Shown piece by piece: positions 16,475-25,689 of a stretch of 64,000 nt of DNA. Every line of letters starts with the position of its first letter. The first letter of the stretch is position 1. The stretch spans positions 116,665-180,664 of the forward strand of contig NZ_AUGL01000011.1 in assembly GCF_000422645.1 (NCBI RefSeq), read 5' to 3'. Made by a program: the position numbers and the translations under genes. Source of the DNA: Ferrimonas futtsuensis DSM 18154. GTDB lineage: Bacteria > Pseudomonadota > Gammaproteobacteria > Enterobacterales > Shewanellaceae. Below the pieces are notes generated by a model, which was given only the letters and a program-made list of their open reading frames with translations, was not told the origin of the DNA and made no database searches.

Positions 16475-18088
16475 ATGACTTTAGCAACGCGAGAGAATCA
16501 GGCCGACGTCGGCCACATCGAAACCCCTGAACAGGAGCACCATCATGCCCCCCGCCGGGGACTGAAGCGCTGGTTGCTCACCACCAATCACAAGGAGATC
16601 GGCACCCTCTATCTGTGGTTCAGCTTCACCATGTTCCTGGTGGGCGGCGCCATGGCCATGGTGATTCGGGCGGAGTTGTTTCAGCCCGGTCTGCAACTGG
16701 TGGAGCCCAACTTCTTCAACCAGATGACCACGGTCCACGGCCTGGTGATGGTGTTCGGGGCGGTGATGCCCGCTTTCACCGGCCTGGCCAACTGGATGAT
16801 CCCCATGATGATCGGGGCGCCGGACATGGCTCTGCCCAGGCTGAACAACTGGAGTTTCTGGATCCTGCCTTTTGCCTTTGCCATGCTGCTGGGCAGCCTG
16901 TTTATGGAGGGGGGCGGCCCCGCCTTCGGCTGGACCTTCTACGCACCGCTGTCCACCACCTTCAGCGGCGATTCCACCGCCCTGTTCGTGTTCTCGGTGC
17001 ACATCATGGGGATCAGCTCCATCATGGGGGCGATCAACGTCATCGTCACCATAGTCAACCTGCGGGCACCGGGAATGACCTACATGAAGATGCCCCTGTT
17101 TGTCTGGACCTGGTTGATTACCGCCTTCCTGCTGATTGCCGTAATGCCGGTGCTGGCCGGTGCGGTGACCATGGTGCTCACCGACAAATACTTCGGCACC
17201 AGCTTCTTCGATGCCGCCGGCGGCGGGGATCCTGTGCTGTTCCAGCACATCTTCTGGTTCTTCGGTCACCCCGAGGTGTACATCATGATCCTGCCGGCCT
17301 TCGGCATCATCTCCGCCATTGTGCCCGCCTTCAGCCGCAAGCGGCTGTTTGGCTACGCCTCCATGGTGTACGCCACCGCCTCCATCGCCCTGCTTTCCTT
17401 CATCGTCTGGGCGCACCACATGTTCACCACCGGGATGCCGGTGGCGGCGGAGCTGTTCTTCATGTACTGCACCATGCTGATCTCGGTACCCACCGGGGTA
17501 AAGGTGTTCAACTGGGTGGCCACCATGTGGCGCGGGGCCATCAGCTTTGAAGCGCCGATGATGTTTGCCCTAGCCTTCATCGTGTTGTTCACCATCGGCG
17601 GCCTGTCGGGGCTGATGCTGGCGATCACGCCGGTGGACTTCCAGTACCACGACACCTACTTCGTGGTGGCCCACTTCCACTATGTGCTGGTCAGCGGCGC
17701 GGTGTTCTCCATTATGGCGGCCGCCTACTACTGGCTGCCCAAGTGGACCGGCCACATGTACAGCGAAACCCTGGCCAAGTGGCACTTCTGGTGCTCCATC
17801 ATCTCGGTCAATCTGCTGTTCTTCCCCATGCACTTTCTGGGGCTGGCGGGGATGCCGAGACGGATTCCCGATTACGCCCTGCAGTTTGCCGACATCAATA
17901 AGATCGTCTCCATCGGTGGCTTTGCCTTTGGCCTGTCACAGCTGATCTTCCTGGCCCTGGTGATCAAGTGCATTCGTGGCGGCGAGAAGGCCCCGGCCAA
18001 ACCCTGGGACGGCGCCGAAGGGCTGGAGTGGACAGTCGCTTCGCCCGCGCCGCTGCACACCTTCGATACCCCGCCTGAGGTGAAGTGA
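16475..18088 (+). CDS. coxA: Cytochrome c oxidase subunit I
   Basis: Catalytic heme-copper subunit, 537 residues with 12 membrane spans. Conserved blocks are the heme-ligand region near T-V-H-G-L-V-M-V, the CuB and crosslink region W-F-F-G-H-P-E-V-Y, the H-H pair in W-A-H-H-M-F-T-T-G, and [11 protein letters not shown] for heme a3 and heme a. The ATG at 16475 has GAGGA upstream; an extended frame reaching into coxB is not supported. Coupled to coxB (10 bp gap) and to cox11 (TGATG). Confidence 0.97.
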   Translation: MTLATRENQADVGHIETPEQEHHHAPRRGLKRWLLTTNHKEIGTLYLWFSFTMFLVGGAMAMVIRAELFQPGLQLVEPNFFNQMTTVHGLVMVFGAVMPAFTGLANWMIPMMIGAPDMALPRLNNWSFWILPFAFAMLLGSLFMEGGGPAFGWTFYAPLSTTFSGDSTALFVFSVHIMGISSIMGAINVIVTIVNLRAPGMTYMKMPLFVWTWLITAFLLIAVMPVLAGAVTMVLTDKYFGTSFFDAAGGGDPVLFQHIFWFFGHPEVYIMILPAFGIISAIVPAFSRKRLFGYASMVYATASIALLSFIVWAHHMFTTGMPVAAELFFMYCTMLISVPTGVKVFNWVATMWRGAISFEAPMMFALAFIVLFTIGGLSGLMLAITPVDFQYHDTYFVVAHFHYVLVSGAVFSIMAAAYYWLPKWTGHMYSETLAKWHFWCSIISVNLLFFPMHFLGLAGMPRRIPDYALQFADINKIVSIGGFAFGLSQLIFLALVIKCIRGGEKAPAKPWDGAEGLEWTVASPAPLHTFDTPPEVK

Positions 18089-18636
18089 TGGCTGGCCGTG
18101 ACGCGAACCGAGCCCTGGTGACCCGGCTGCTGCTGGTCACCCTGGTGATGTTCGGCTTCGGTTTTGCCCTGGTTCCCCTCTATGACGTCTTCTGTGAGGT
18201 GACCGGCATCAATGGCAAAACCGGCGGCCCGGCCACGGCCCAGGCATCGGCGGTCAACCGCGAACGTCTGGTGACCGTGGAGTTTGTCACCTCGGTCCAT
18301 AGCGCCATGCCCTGGGAGTTTGAACCGGAGATCAACCGCATCCAGGTGCACCCGGGGGAGACCAAACAGGTGGCTTTCCTAGCGCGCAACCTGTCCGGCG
18401 ACGCGATCATCGGTCAGGCGATCCCGTCGGTGAGCCCGGGCCAGGGGGCACTCTATTTCTCCAAGATCGAGTGCTTCTGTTTCAATCATCAGCCCCTGGG
18501 CGCGGGCGAGCAGACCAAGATGCCGCTGCTGTTCTATCTGGATCCGGCCCTGCCGGAGGAGATTCAGACCCTGACCCTGTCATACACCCTCTACAACGTC
18601 ACCGACAAGGTGCAAGAGCGTGGCAAAGGAGTGTAA
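18088..18636 (+). CDS. ctaG: Cytochrome oxidase assembly protein Cox11/CtaG
   Basis: Delivers copper to the CuB site of subunit I. The 182 residues have one N-terminal membrane anchor (about 10-28) and a periplasmic immunoglobulin-like domain with the copper-binding C-F-C-F motif near residue 130, followed by F-Y-L-D-P. The ATG overlaps the coxA stop as TGATG, so synthesis is coupled to its client. Confidence 0.95.
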   Translation: MAGRDANRALVTRLLLVTLVMFGFGFALVPLYDVFCEVTGINGKTGGPATAQASAVNRERLVTVEFVTSVHSAMPWEFEPEINRIQVHPGETKQVAFLARNLSGDAIIGQAIPSVSPGQGALYFSKIECFCFNHQPLGAGEQTKMPLLFYLDPALPEEIQTLTLSYTLYNVTDKVQERGKGV

Positions 18637-18640
18637 TCCG

Positions 18641-19513
18641 ATGAAGCACGAAAAGTACTACGTACCTGAACAGAGCTACTGGCCCATAGTGGGCGCGGTG
18701 GGGCTGTTTCTCATTGCCCTGGGAGCCGGCAACTATGTCGGGGGCCTGAAATCCGGTGACACCGGCATCTTTGGTTATGTGCTGCTTTCCGGCATCGCCG
18801 TGATTGTGGTGATGGTGGTGGGCTGGTTCCGCAACGTCATCGATGAGTCCATGGCTGGTCTCTACTCCAAGCAGATGGATCGCTCCTTCCGACAGGGGAT
18901 GTCCTGGTTCATCTTCTCCGAAGTGATGTTCTTCGCCGCCTTCTTCGGTGCCCTGTTTTACGCCCGGATGATCGCCGTGCCCTGGTTGGGAGGCGAGGGC
19001 AACAACGCCATGACCAACGAGGTGCTCTGGCCGGGATTTGAGGCGATCTGGCCGCTGGAGACCACCCCATCCGGACAAACCACCCAGGCCATGGGCTGGC
19101 AGGGACTGCCGCTGTACAACACCCTGATTCTGCTGACCTCCTCCATCACTTTGCACTTTGCCCATCTGGGTCTGGAGCAGAACCGGCGAAAGGCGCTCAC
19201 CCTGTGGCTGGGGGGCACCATACTGCTGGGGCTGGCGTTTCTGGTGCTGCAGGCGGAGGAGTATGTGCACGCCTACCAGGAGATGAACCTGACCCTGAGC
19301 TCAGGGGTGTACGGCAACACCTTCTTCCTGCTGACCGGGTTCCACGGACTGCACGTGACCCTGGGGACCATCATGTTGCTGGTGATGTTCTTCCGGGTGG
19401 TCAAAGGCCACTTCACCCCGGAAAACCATTTTGGGTTCCAGGCCACCAGTTGGTACTGGCACTTCGTGGACGTGGTGTGGCTGATGCTGTTCGTGTTCGT
19501 CTACATCCTGTAA
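18641..19513 (+). CDS. coxC: Cytochrome c oxidase subunit III
   Basis: Integral membrane subunit of 290 residues with seven hydrophobic spans. Typical blocks are R-Q-G-M-S-W-F-I-F-S-E-V-M-F-F, then G-F-H-G-L-H-V-T-L-G-T and the final W-Y-W-H-F-V-D-V-V-W. AAAGGAG lies 8 bp before the ATG at 18641. Follows ctaG by 4 bp and ends 13 bp from the convergent DUF2909 gene. Confidence 0.96.
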   Translation: MKHEKYYVPEQSYWPIVGAVGLFLIALGAGNYVGGLKSGDTGIFGYVLLSGIAVIVVMVVGWFRNVIDESMAGLYSKQMDRSFRQGMSWFIFSEVMFFAAFFGALFYARMIAVPWLGGEGNNAMTNEVLWPGFEAIWPLETTPSGQTTQAMGWQGLPLYNTLILLTSSITLHFAHLGLEQNRRKALTLWLGGTILLGLAFLVLQAEEYVHAYQEMNLTLSSGVYGNTFFLLTGFHGLHVTLGTIMLLVMFFRVVKGHFTPENHFGFQATSWYWHFVDVVWLMLFVFVYIL

Positions 19514-19526
19514 ACGCCGTTGGCGA

Positions 19527-19742
19527 TCAGTAGGGGCGGGGGTTTGGGGCGATCCAGCCGCCCATCATCGCCAGGATCAGCAGGATGATGACAAAGGCGG
19601 AGAGGGCCACCCGTCGTCCCAGGAAATGGCTCATCGATTTTGGGGCGTCCTTGCTCCTGAGCATCATCACCAGGGCCCGGCCCAGGTTGAAGATGATGAA
19701 CAGCAGCAGGGCGACGATCAGCAGTTTGATGGCGAGTTCCAT
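19527..19742 (-). CDS. DUF2909 twin-membrane-span protein
   Basis: A 71-residue protein with two hydrophobic helices (about 4-27 and 45-62) around a short basic loop (R-S-K-D-A-P-K-S). The layout matches DUF2909, a family regularly encoded within cytochrome oxidase clusters; its role is not established. It is on the strand opposite to the oxidase genes, between coxC and surf1, 40 bp from the divergent surf1 start. Confidence 0.82.
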   Translation of the reverse strand: MELAIKLLIVALLLFIIFNLGRALVMMLRSKDAPKSMSHFLGRRVALSAFVIILLILAMMGGWIAPNPRPY

Positions 19743-19782
19743 GGCAGTGTCCCGTGGTAACCGCCCCGGGTGACGGAAGCGG

Positions 19783-20502
19783 ATGATAAAGAAGGTCCTT
19801 GTTCCTCTGGTTACTTTGCTGACATTTTGCGCACTGGTCAAGCTGGGCTGGTGGCAACTGCAGCGGGCGGAGGAGAAGCGGGATCTGTTGGCCCAGATGG
19901 TCCAGAACGGTCGGGTGGAACTGCATTGGGAACAGATCAGTGATGAGCCTGCCCTGACCGGGCGACCGCTGAACATCAGCGGTGTCCCCCGGCCCGAGCA
20001 CAGCCTGCTGCTGGACAACCGCACCCTGTCAGGGCGGGTGGGCTATCAGTGGCTGCTGCCCCTGGAAGTGACCCCAGGACAACCCTGGCTGCTGCTGGAC
20101 ATGGGGTTCGTACCATCGGGACGCGACAGGGCCGTGTTGCCTGAGTTGCCACAAGTGGCGCAGCGGCTGCAATTGACGGGGCGGCTCTATCGCCCGGGAC
20201 ACAACCCCCTGGCAAACCGGTTGCTGCCGGAGCAGGGGGCGGTCACCCGCATCCAGGCGGTGAACTTCCAGGAGCTGTCCGCCTGGCTGGAACACCCGCT
20301 GCATCCCTGGTTGTTGTTTGTGGATCGGCCCGCCGACCTGGGGTTTGAGCGCCACTGGCGGCCGGTGACCCTGTCGCCGGAGCGGCATCACGGCTACGCC
20401 ATGCAGTGGTTCGGCCTGGCCCTGGCCTGGGTGGTGGTGGTGGCCCTGGTGTGGCGACGCCCGACAACACGTGTTCAGGAACCCAACTCCCTTGAGTCCT
20501 GA
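19783..20502 (+). CDS. SURF1-family oxidase assembly protein
   Basis: Assists heme a insertion in heme-copper oxidases. The 239 residues have membrane spans at both ends (about 5-22 and 205-222) with a periplasmic domain between, the classical SURF1 topology. Recognisable blocks are L-G-x-W-Q-L-Q-R-A-E-E-K near the start, V-G-Y-Q-W-L-L-P, a D-x-G-F-V-P block and a final H-x-G-Y-A-M-Q-W-F-G. It opens the second part of the oxidase cluster, divergent from the DUF2909 gene. Confidence 0.93.
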   Translation: MIKKVLVPLVTLLTFCALVKLGWWQLQRAEEKRDLLAQMVQNGRVELHWEQISDEPALTGRPLNISGVPRPEHSLLLDNRTLSGRVGYQWLLPLEVTPGQPWLLLDMGFVPSGRDRAVLPELPQVAQRLQLTGRLYRPGHNPLANRLLPEQGAVTRIQAVNFQELSAWLEHPLHPWLLFVDRPADLGFERHWRPVTLSPERHHGYAMQWFGLALAWVVVVALVWRRPTTRVQEPNSLES

Positions 20503-20550
20503 ACTTAATCCGCCCTCATACGATGAGGGGCGACCAGTAGAGGAGAGCCT

Positions 20551-21084
20551 ATGAACTCCCGAGCACCATTGATCCTATTGTTACTCGCCTTTGTGGTTCC
20601 GGTGGCGGCGGCCTACCTGGTGCTCAACCAGGGATGGTATCAGGGGGGCAGTACCAACAAGGGGACCCTGCTGGACAGCCTCGATTACTTGGCCATGGCC
20701 CAGTCGAACCCTGCGGAGCGGCACTGGCAGCTGCTGACCCTGGTCCCTGCAGACTGTGATGCCCAATGTGAAGATCGGCTGACGGCGCTGCAACAGATCC
20801 ATGTGGCCCTGGGGCGGGAGAAGAGCAGGGTGGTGCCCGTGCTCTATCTGCAACAGGGCCAGAGTGAGGCCACCCGCCTGCTCAGCGAGCGAGGTTTCGC
20901 CACGGCCACAGCCAATGAGCAGGTCAGCCGATTACTCGAGCGTTATCCCCTGGTGATCGTCGATCCCCTGGGACAGTGGGTGATGGGCTATGAACCGGCC
21001 CAAGGTCGCGATCAGCAGATTGCCCAGGGCAAGGCGCTGCTGACGGACCTGCGTAAGATGCTCAAGTTGTCCCGCATCGGATAG
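20551..21084 (+). CDS. Unassigned membrane-anchored protein of the oxidase assembly cluster
   Basis: A 177-residue protein with one N-terminal membrane anchor (about 7-25). The rest looks like a degenerate thioredoxin/SCO-like fold: W-Q-L-L-T-L-V-P-A-D-C-D-A-x-C, a long helix, V-V-P-V-L-Y-L, and I-V-D-P-L-G near the end. A C-x3-C pair (C-D-A-Q-C) sits where SCO proteins have their copper Cys pair, but no downstream His ligand is evident. Proteins of this type are often found between surf1 and ctaA; the function is unknown. RBS AGGAGAG precedes the ATG. Confidence 0.75.
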   Translation: MNSRAPLILLLLAFVVPVAAAYLVLNQGWYQGGSTNKGTLLDSLDYLAMAQSNPAERHWQLLTLVPADCDAQCEDRLTALQQIHVALGREKSRVVPVLYLQQGQSEATRLLSERGFATATANEQVSRLLERYPLVIVDPLGQWVMGYEPAQGRDQQIAQGKALLTDLRKMLKLSRIG

Positions 21085-21092
21085 GAGGCACC

Positions 21093-22079
21093 ATGAATCG
21101 ATTGATACTGGCCACCGCCGCCCTCGCCTTTACCGTGATTCTGGTGGGGGCCTTTACCCGACTCACCGATGCCGGTCTGGGGTGTCCCGACTGGCCAGGT
21201 TGTTATGGCTTCCTGACCCCCACCGCGGCTCAGGCCAATGCGGATCTGGCGCTGAGCCGCTATCCCGACAGACCCCTGGAGGTGGCCAAGGCCTGGGCCG
21301 AAATGGGCCACCGTTACGTGGCCTCCCTGCTCGGGCTGCTGATCCTGGCGATTGCGGTCAAGTGCTGGCGCACCCCCCAGCGGGGCCACGGCCTGGCCCT
21401 GGCGGCCCTGGTGCTGTTTCAGGGGGCGCTGGGGATGTGGACCGTTACCCTCAACCTGATGCCGGTGGTGGTGATGGGCCACCTGCTTGGCGGCCTGACC
21501 CTGTTCTGTCTGTTGATTCTGTTGTGGCTCAGGCGCCGGCCCCATCTGCCGACGGCGCTGCCCGCCCTGGGCGGGGCAGCGGCTTTGGCGCTGGTGGCGC
21601 TGGTGGTGCAGATCGCCTTGGGAGGCTGGACCTCGGCCAACTATGCGGCGGTGGTGTGCACCACCCTGCCGGTGTGTGAGGGGAGCTGGTGGCAGAACCT
21701 GGATTTTGCCTCTGCGTTCCGCCTGGTTCAGCCCCGGGCCGACAGCTATGAGTTCGGCACCCTGGATTATTCGGCGCGGATGACCATCCACGTGACCCAC
21801 AGGTTGTGGGCGGTGGTGACGGCAGCCTCGCTGTTCTATCTGGCCTGGCAACTGATGCGTCGGCCGCTGTGGCGCTCCCTGGGGCTGGCCATCGCCCTGA
21901 TGACCCTGCTGCAGGTTGGGCTGGGTCTTGCCAATGTGCTGTTCCAGCTGCCGCTGGCGGTGGCGGTGGCGCACAACGGCGGCGGCGCGCTGCTGGCGAT
22001 GCTGCTGGTCAGTACCAATTATTTGCTGCGGGCCCGGGCCCGACGTTCAAGCCCTGTGGGGGAGGAGGTGCCATGCTGA
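21093..22079 (+). CDS. ctaA: Heme A synthase
   Basis: Oxidises the C8 methyl of heme O to the formyl group of heme A. The 328 residues contain about eight hydrophobic spans in two four-helix halves. Conserved histidines appear in the first half ([15 protein letters not shown]) and in the second ([17 protein letters not shown]). The opening [16 protein letters not shown] is diagnostic. AGGAGG precedes the ATG, and the end overlaps ctaB by 7 bp. Confidence 0.95.
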   Translation: MNRLILATAALAFTVILVGAFTRLTDAGLGCPDWPGCYGFLTPTAAQANADLALSRYPDRPLEVAKAWAEMGHRYVASLLGLLILAIAVKCWRTPQRGHGLALAALVLFQGALGMWTVTLNLMPVVVMGHLLGGLTLFCLLILLWLRRRPHLPTALPALGGAAALALVALVVQIALGGWTSANYAAVVCTTLPVCEGSWWQNLDFASAFRLVQPRADSYEFGTLDYSARMTIHVTHRLWAVVTAASLFYLAWQLMRRPLWRSLGLAIALMTLLQVGLGLANVLFQLPLAVAVAHNGGGALLAMLLVSTNYLLRARARRSSPVGEEVPC

Positions 22080-22978
22080 AGGTGATTGGATGGAGTAAGG
22101 GGCGTCAGGGACTGGCGTGGCGGGACCTGCTGGAGATGACCAAGCCCAAGGTAGTGCTGCTGATGCTGGTCACCGCCCTGGTGGGCATGGCCCTGGCCTC
22201 CCCCGGGATGATCTCCCCCAGAGTATTGCTCCTGGGACTGACCGGCATCGGATTGATGGCCGGAGCGGCGGCGGCGGTGAATCACCTGCTGGACCGGCAG
22301 ATCGACCTGAAGATGGCCCGGACCCACAAGCGGCCGGTAGCCACCGGCCGGGTCTCCCCGCTGCAGGGCGGGGTGTTTGCCCTGGTGATTGGCATCCTGG
22401 GGTTTGTGATCCTCTATGGCTTCATCAACCCGCTGACCGCCTGGCTGACCCTGGCCAGCCTGGTGGGCTATGCCCTGGTGTACACCGGCTTCCTCAAGCG
22501 GGCGACGCCGCAGAATATCGTCATCGGCGGGCTGGCCGGGGCCATGCCGCCACTGCTGGGCTGGACCAGCGTCACCGGGGATCTCCATGGCCATGGCTGG
22601 CTGCTGGTGATCATCATCTTCACCTGGACGCCGCCGCACTTCTGGGCCCTGGCGATTCACCGTCGGGAAGAGTATGCCAAGGCCGCCATTCCCATGCTGC
22701 CGGTGACCCATGGGGTGGAGTACACCAAGACCTCCATTCTGCTCTACAGCTTCCTGCTGGTGATCGCCTGCATGCTGCCCGTGTTGGTGGGCATGAGCGG
22801 TGCCCTCTACCTGATGGGCTCCACCCTGCTGAGTCTGTGGTTCCTGGCCCGGGCGTGGCAGCTGAAGTTTGCCCCCAAACCGGACTCGGCCATCAAGCTG
22901 TTCCTGCTCTCCATCTGGCAATTGCTGGCGTTGTTTGTGCTGATTCTGGTGGATCACTACCTGGGGGTGGCACTGTGA
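22073..22978 (+). CDS. ctaB: Protoheme IX farnesyltransferase (heme O synthase)
   Basis: UbiA-type prenyltransferase making heme O from heme B and farnesyl diphosphate. The 301 residues have about nine spans with the Asp-rich motifs [10 protein letters not shown]3-A-R-T and, in the second half, [13 protein letters not shown] set the start at the ATG 22073 after GGAGGAGG; the frame is open far upstream but those residues are out-of-frame ctaA. The stop is coupled to the sco GTG start. Confidence 0.95.
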   Translation: MLKVIGWSKGRQGLAWRDLLEMTKPKVVLLMLVTALVGMALASPGMISPRVLLLGLTGIGLMAGAAAAVNHLLDRQIDLKMARTHKRPVATGRVSPLQGGVFALVIGILGFVILYGFINPLTAWLTLASLVGYALVYTGFLKRATPQNIVIGGLAGAMPPLLGWTSVTGDLHGHGWLLVIIIFTWTPPHFWALAIHRREEYAKAAIPMLPVTHGVEYTKTSILLYSFLLVIACMLPVLVGMSGALYLMGSTLLSLWFLARAWQLKFAPKPDSAIKLFLLSIWQLLALFVLILVDHYLGVAL

Positions 22979-23598
22979 GTCGCGCCTTGACCCTGGCCAT
23001 CGCCCTGGTGGCACTGGGGGCCGGTGCCATGCTGGCCCTGTGGAGCAGCAAGCCGCCCGAGGTCTCGGCCCTGTGGCTGCCTGAACCCCGGCCCCTGGCC
23101 CCGTTTGAGCTGACCGATGACATGGGCCGCCCCTTCAGCAACGACAGCCTCCAGGGACAATGGACCCTGTTGTTTATGGGGTTTACCTCCTGCCCCGATG
23201 TCTGCCCGGGGACCATGGCCCGCCTGGCGTCCGGCTATGACGAGCTGTCTCAGGCGGTGCCGCTTCAGGTGGTGCTGCTGTCGGTGGACCCGCAGCGGGA
23301 CACCGCCGAGCGGCTGCACCAGTACGTCACCTATTTCAATCCGCAGTTCCGCGGCATCACCGGCCCCCACGATCAGCTCTATGCCCTGAGCCGCAGCATG
23401 GGCCTGGTGTACGCCATGGTGGAGAGCGACGGGGCGGACGGCTACTCGGTGGACCACAGTGCCGACATCGCCCTGATCAATCCCAGGGGGGAGTTGGAAG
23501 CCCTGTTTCGGCCCCAGGGCGGGCCCGGCGAACTCAGGCTGGTCTCCATGGGCCACATCCGCGAGGATCTGCCCAAGATCGCCGCCTATGGTGGCTAG
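22975..23598 (+). CDS. SCO1/SenC copper chaperone
   Basis: Membrane-anchored thioredoxin-fold protein that helps load the CuA site of CoxB. The 207 residues have an N-terminal anchor (about 4-22), copper ligands C73-P-D-V-C77 and H161 in V-D-H-S-A-D-I, and the L-S-V-D-P-x-R-D-T motif. The start is a GTG overlapping the ctaB stop (GTGA); no ATG lies nearby that would keep the anchor. Last gene of the oxidase cluster. Confidence 0.93.
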   Translation: MSRALTLAIALVALGAGAMLALWSSKPPEVSALWLPEPRPLAPFELTDDMGRPFSNDSLQGQWTLLFMGFTSCPDVCPGTMARLASGYDELSQAVPLQVVLLSVDPQRDTAERLHQYVTYFNPQFRGITGPHDQLYALSRSMGLVYAMVESDGADGYSVDHSADIALINPRGELEALFRPQGGPGELRLVSMGHIREDLPKIAAYGG

Positions 23599-23645
23599 CG
23601 GTAGACCCCATCCTCCGGAATATGATGTGAATACAAGGATGTATC

Positions 23646-24632
23646 ATGTTACGGCTCCTCCCTTTGCTGCTGCCCCTGCTCGTGGGTGGCTGCGCCTCCC
23701 TGGTGGCCAACCGGATCACCGACTTTCCTGCGCCTCAGCCCGGAGAGGATGAGATGAGACTGGTCGAGGTCGCCCAGCTTGAGTCCCAACGCTTTTGTGC
23801 GCCGAATCGCTGCCTGAGTTACCTCCGTACTCGAGCAGGCTTTCCGGGGGCGAAGCAGCTGAAGGTCAAAGTCCGGACGGCGGATGAAACCACAGACTAT
23901 TTGACTCTGAAGTGGGAGAGGGAGCCCAACGCCCAAGGTACCGTGGTGCTGCTCCACGGCTATCAGATTTACAAAGAGGCGATGGTCCTCAATGCGGCCT
24001 ACTGGCGGTTATTGGGTTATCAGGTGTTGGTGCCGGACCTGGGAGGCCATGGTCAGAGTGACGGCCCCTTCAGCTTCGGGGTGAAGGATGCCCCGCTGCT
24101 GAGTCTATGGCTGGATGCCCAGGAGGATCTGGAGCGGCCGTTGTATCTGTTTGGCAACTCCATGGGGGCGGTGGCGGCCCTGCATCTGGCCAGTATCCGC
24201 GAGGATGTCGCGGGGCTGATCTTCCAGGCGCCCATGCTGGAGCTGGAGACCGGTGTCCGCGCGTATCAGCGGAGTTTTGCCAGCGCCCCCATGCGGATGA
24301 TCGCCGATGAGGACCTCGAGGAGGGGGTAGGTTTGGCTCTGCATCGCCTGGGCCTGAGCCCGTCTCAGCTGAGCTGTCGCCAACTGATGAGGGAGAGCTC
24401 TCTTCCTGCCCTGATTCTGGCCTCGGATGAGGACCCTTTCGCCCCATTCGGGGTGTTGCAGCCACTTCAGGGCGATGCTGTCCAGGTGGAGAACCTCCCC
24501 GGCCTGGACCATCTGCAGATGGGGCTCATTGGCCCCGGACAGCATGGACCAATAAGTCGTTGGATGGCCCAGCAGCAGCCAGGGCTTGTGCTACCAACCT
24601 TGGTCAGCAGCCCAAAAGACGCTACTCCTTAG
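23646..24632 (+). CDS. Lipoprotein alpha/beta hydrolase
   Basis: A 328-residue serine hydrolase with a lipobox (L-L-V-G-G-C16), so probably tethered to a membrane on the periplasmic side. The alpha/beta fold is shown by V-V-L-L-H-G-Y (oxyanion turn), the nucleophile S172 in G-N-S-M-G, a late Asp in A-S-D-E-D-P-F and a His in G-L-D-H-L. The region resembles monoacylglycerol-lipase-like Hydrolase_4 proteins; the substrate is unknown. Its last 11 bp overlap the convergent deacetylase gene. Confidence 0.8.
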   Translation: MLRLLPLLLPLLVGGCASLVANRITDFPAPQPGEDEMRLVEVAQLESQRFCAPNRCLSYLRTRAGFPGAKQLKVKVRTADETTDYLTLKWEREPNAQGTVVLLHGYQIYKEAMVLNAAYWRLLGYQVLVPDLGGHGQSDGPFSFGVKDAPLLSLWLDAQEDLERPLYLFGNSMGAVAALHLASIREDVAGLIFQAPMLELETGVRAYQRSFASAPMRMIADEDLEEGVGLALHRLGLSPSQLSCRQLMRESSLPALILASDEDPFAPFGVLQPLQGDAVQVENLPGLDHLQMGLIGPGQHGPISRWMAQQQPGLVLPTLVSSPKDATP

Positions 24633-25671
24633 GCCAGCTGCCGTCGGCCCTGGCCTGAACCCAGGGCTGGGAGAACCAGTAGTAACCGCCGCTGCTGCGG
24701 CTGGGGGCGGTGCAGTTGTAGCGGGAGCGCCCTGCCGGTAACGGCAGGTCAGCCTGGATGGTGAAGCTGTGCTCGTCCAGCCAGGTGGGGGCTTTGCCGC
24801 CCTGCCCCTGGATGTAACACATCAGGGCGTCACGACGCAGGTCTTCCCCCTCCAGGGTAACGGTGAGAATGGGTCGGGGGCGCTCCTTCAATTCGGACTC
24901 ATCCCCGTCCAGTTTCACCACCGGCATGTTCAGGCTGTGCAGCTTCACCTTGAGGGCGTCCATGTCCGCGTAGGGACCGGCCACCGGAAACCGAGGGACC
25001 GCCGTCAGGCTGGAGTAGGGACCCGCGGCACCGGAGTGCTGACCTATGCCCACAAAGCCCATCTGCGCCAGGCGTTGGCGCAGGGCAGGGTTGAACTCCC
25101 CATAGGGGTAGGCCAGCTGGCGGACACTGTAGCCCAGCTCCTTGTCGATGGCCGCCTCGGTGCGTTCCAGGTTGGCCTGGATGCGGTTCAGCCAGGCGGC
25201 TTCATCCTCTCCCTCCTGGCGGCGAATCAGGTGCTCGTGCCCCCAGCTGTGATTGGCGATGACGGCGCCCTCTGACGACAGCTGTCTCAGGGTGTCCCAG
25301 TTCATCATCCGGGCAAAATTGCGCTCTATGGGCTCGATGGCCACAAACAGGGTGTAGGGAAAGCCGTGGGCTTTGAGTACCGGATGGGCGTTGTCCGCCA
25401 CATTCTGATAGCCGTCATCGAAGGTGATGGCCACGGTTTTCGGCGGCAGGTGCTTGCCCAGACGTATGGCGTCGATCACCTCGGACAGGGGCACCACGCT
25501 GAACTCATTCTGGGCCAGGTAGGCCATCTGCTCCTGGAATTGGGCCGGGGTGACGCTGGTGCTGGCGGGGGTATCCTCGCTAACATGGTGATACTGGAGA
25601 ATCACCGCCGCTGCTGCACTCTGTACCCACAGCATCGCCAGCAGGGACACCAGTGTTGTCATTCGTTTCAT
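24622..25671 (-). CDS. Secreted polysaccharide deacetylase (CE4/NodB domain)
   Basis: A 349-residue protein with a signal peptide (about 1-22) and a NodB domain in the first two thirds: V-I-L-Q-Y-H-H-V, the metal/catalytic T-F-D-D-G-Y, N-H-S-W-G-H (the H-x3-H zinc pair) and L-A-Y-P-Y-G-E-F. The C-terminal 110 residues are not recognised. Family members remove acetyl groups from sugar polymers such as poly-GlcNAc or peptidoglycan. Two ATGs are possible (25671 and 25662); the first is used. The next gene upstream on the other strand starts 18 bp away. Confidence 0.82.
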   Translation of the reverse strand: MKRMTTLVSLLAMLWVQSAAAAVILQYHHVSEDTPASTSVTPAQFQEQMAYLAQNEFSVVPLSEVIDAIRLGKHLPPKTVAITFDDGYQNVADNAHPVLKAHGFPYTLFVAIEPIERNFARMMNWDTLRQLSSEGAVIANHSWGHEHLIRRQEGEDEAAWLNRIQANLERTEAAIDKELGYSVRQLAYPYGEFNPALRQRLAQMGFVGIGQHSGAAGPYSSLTAVPRFPVAGPYADMDALKVKLHSLNMPVVKLDGDESELKERPRPILTVTLEGEDLRRDALMCYIQGQGGKAPTWLDEHSFTIQADLPLPAGRSRYNCTAPSRSSGGYYWFSQPWVQARADGSWPKE

Positions 25672-25689
25672 AACAGGTTCCAAGTTTCC

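Noticed and set aside
25606..25635. A possible LexA box before the MATE (DinF-like) gene
   Set aside because: CTGT and ACAG occur as CTGTACCCACAG with only four bases between them; LexA needs eight.
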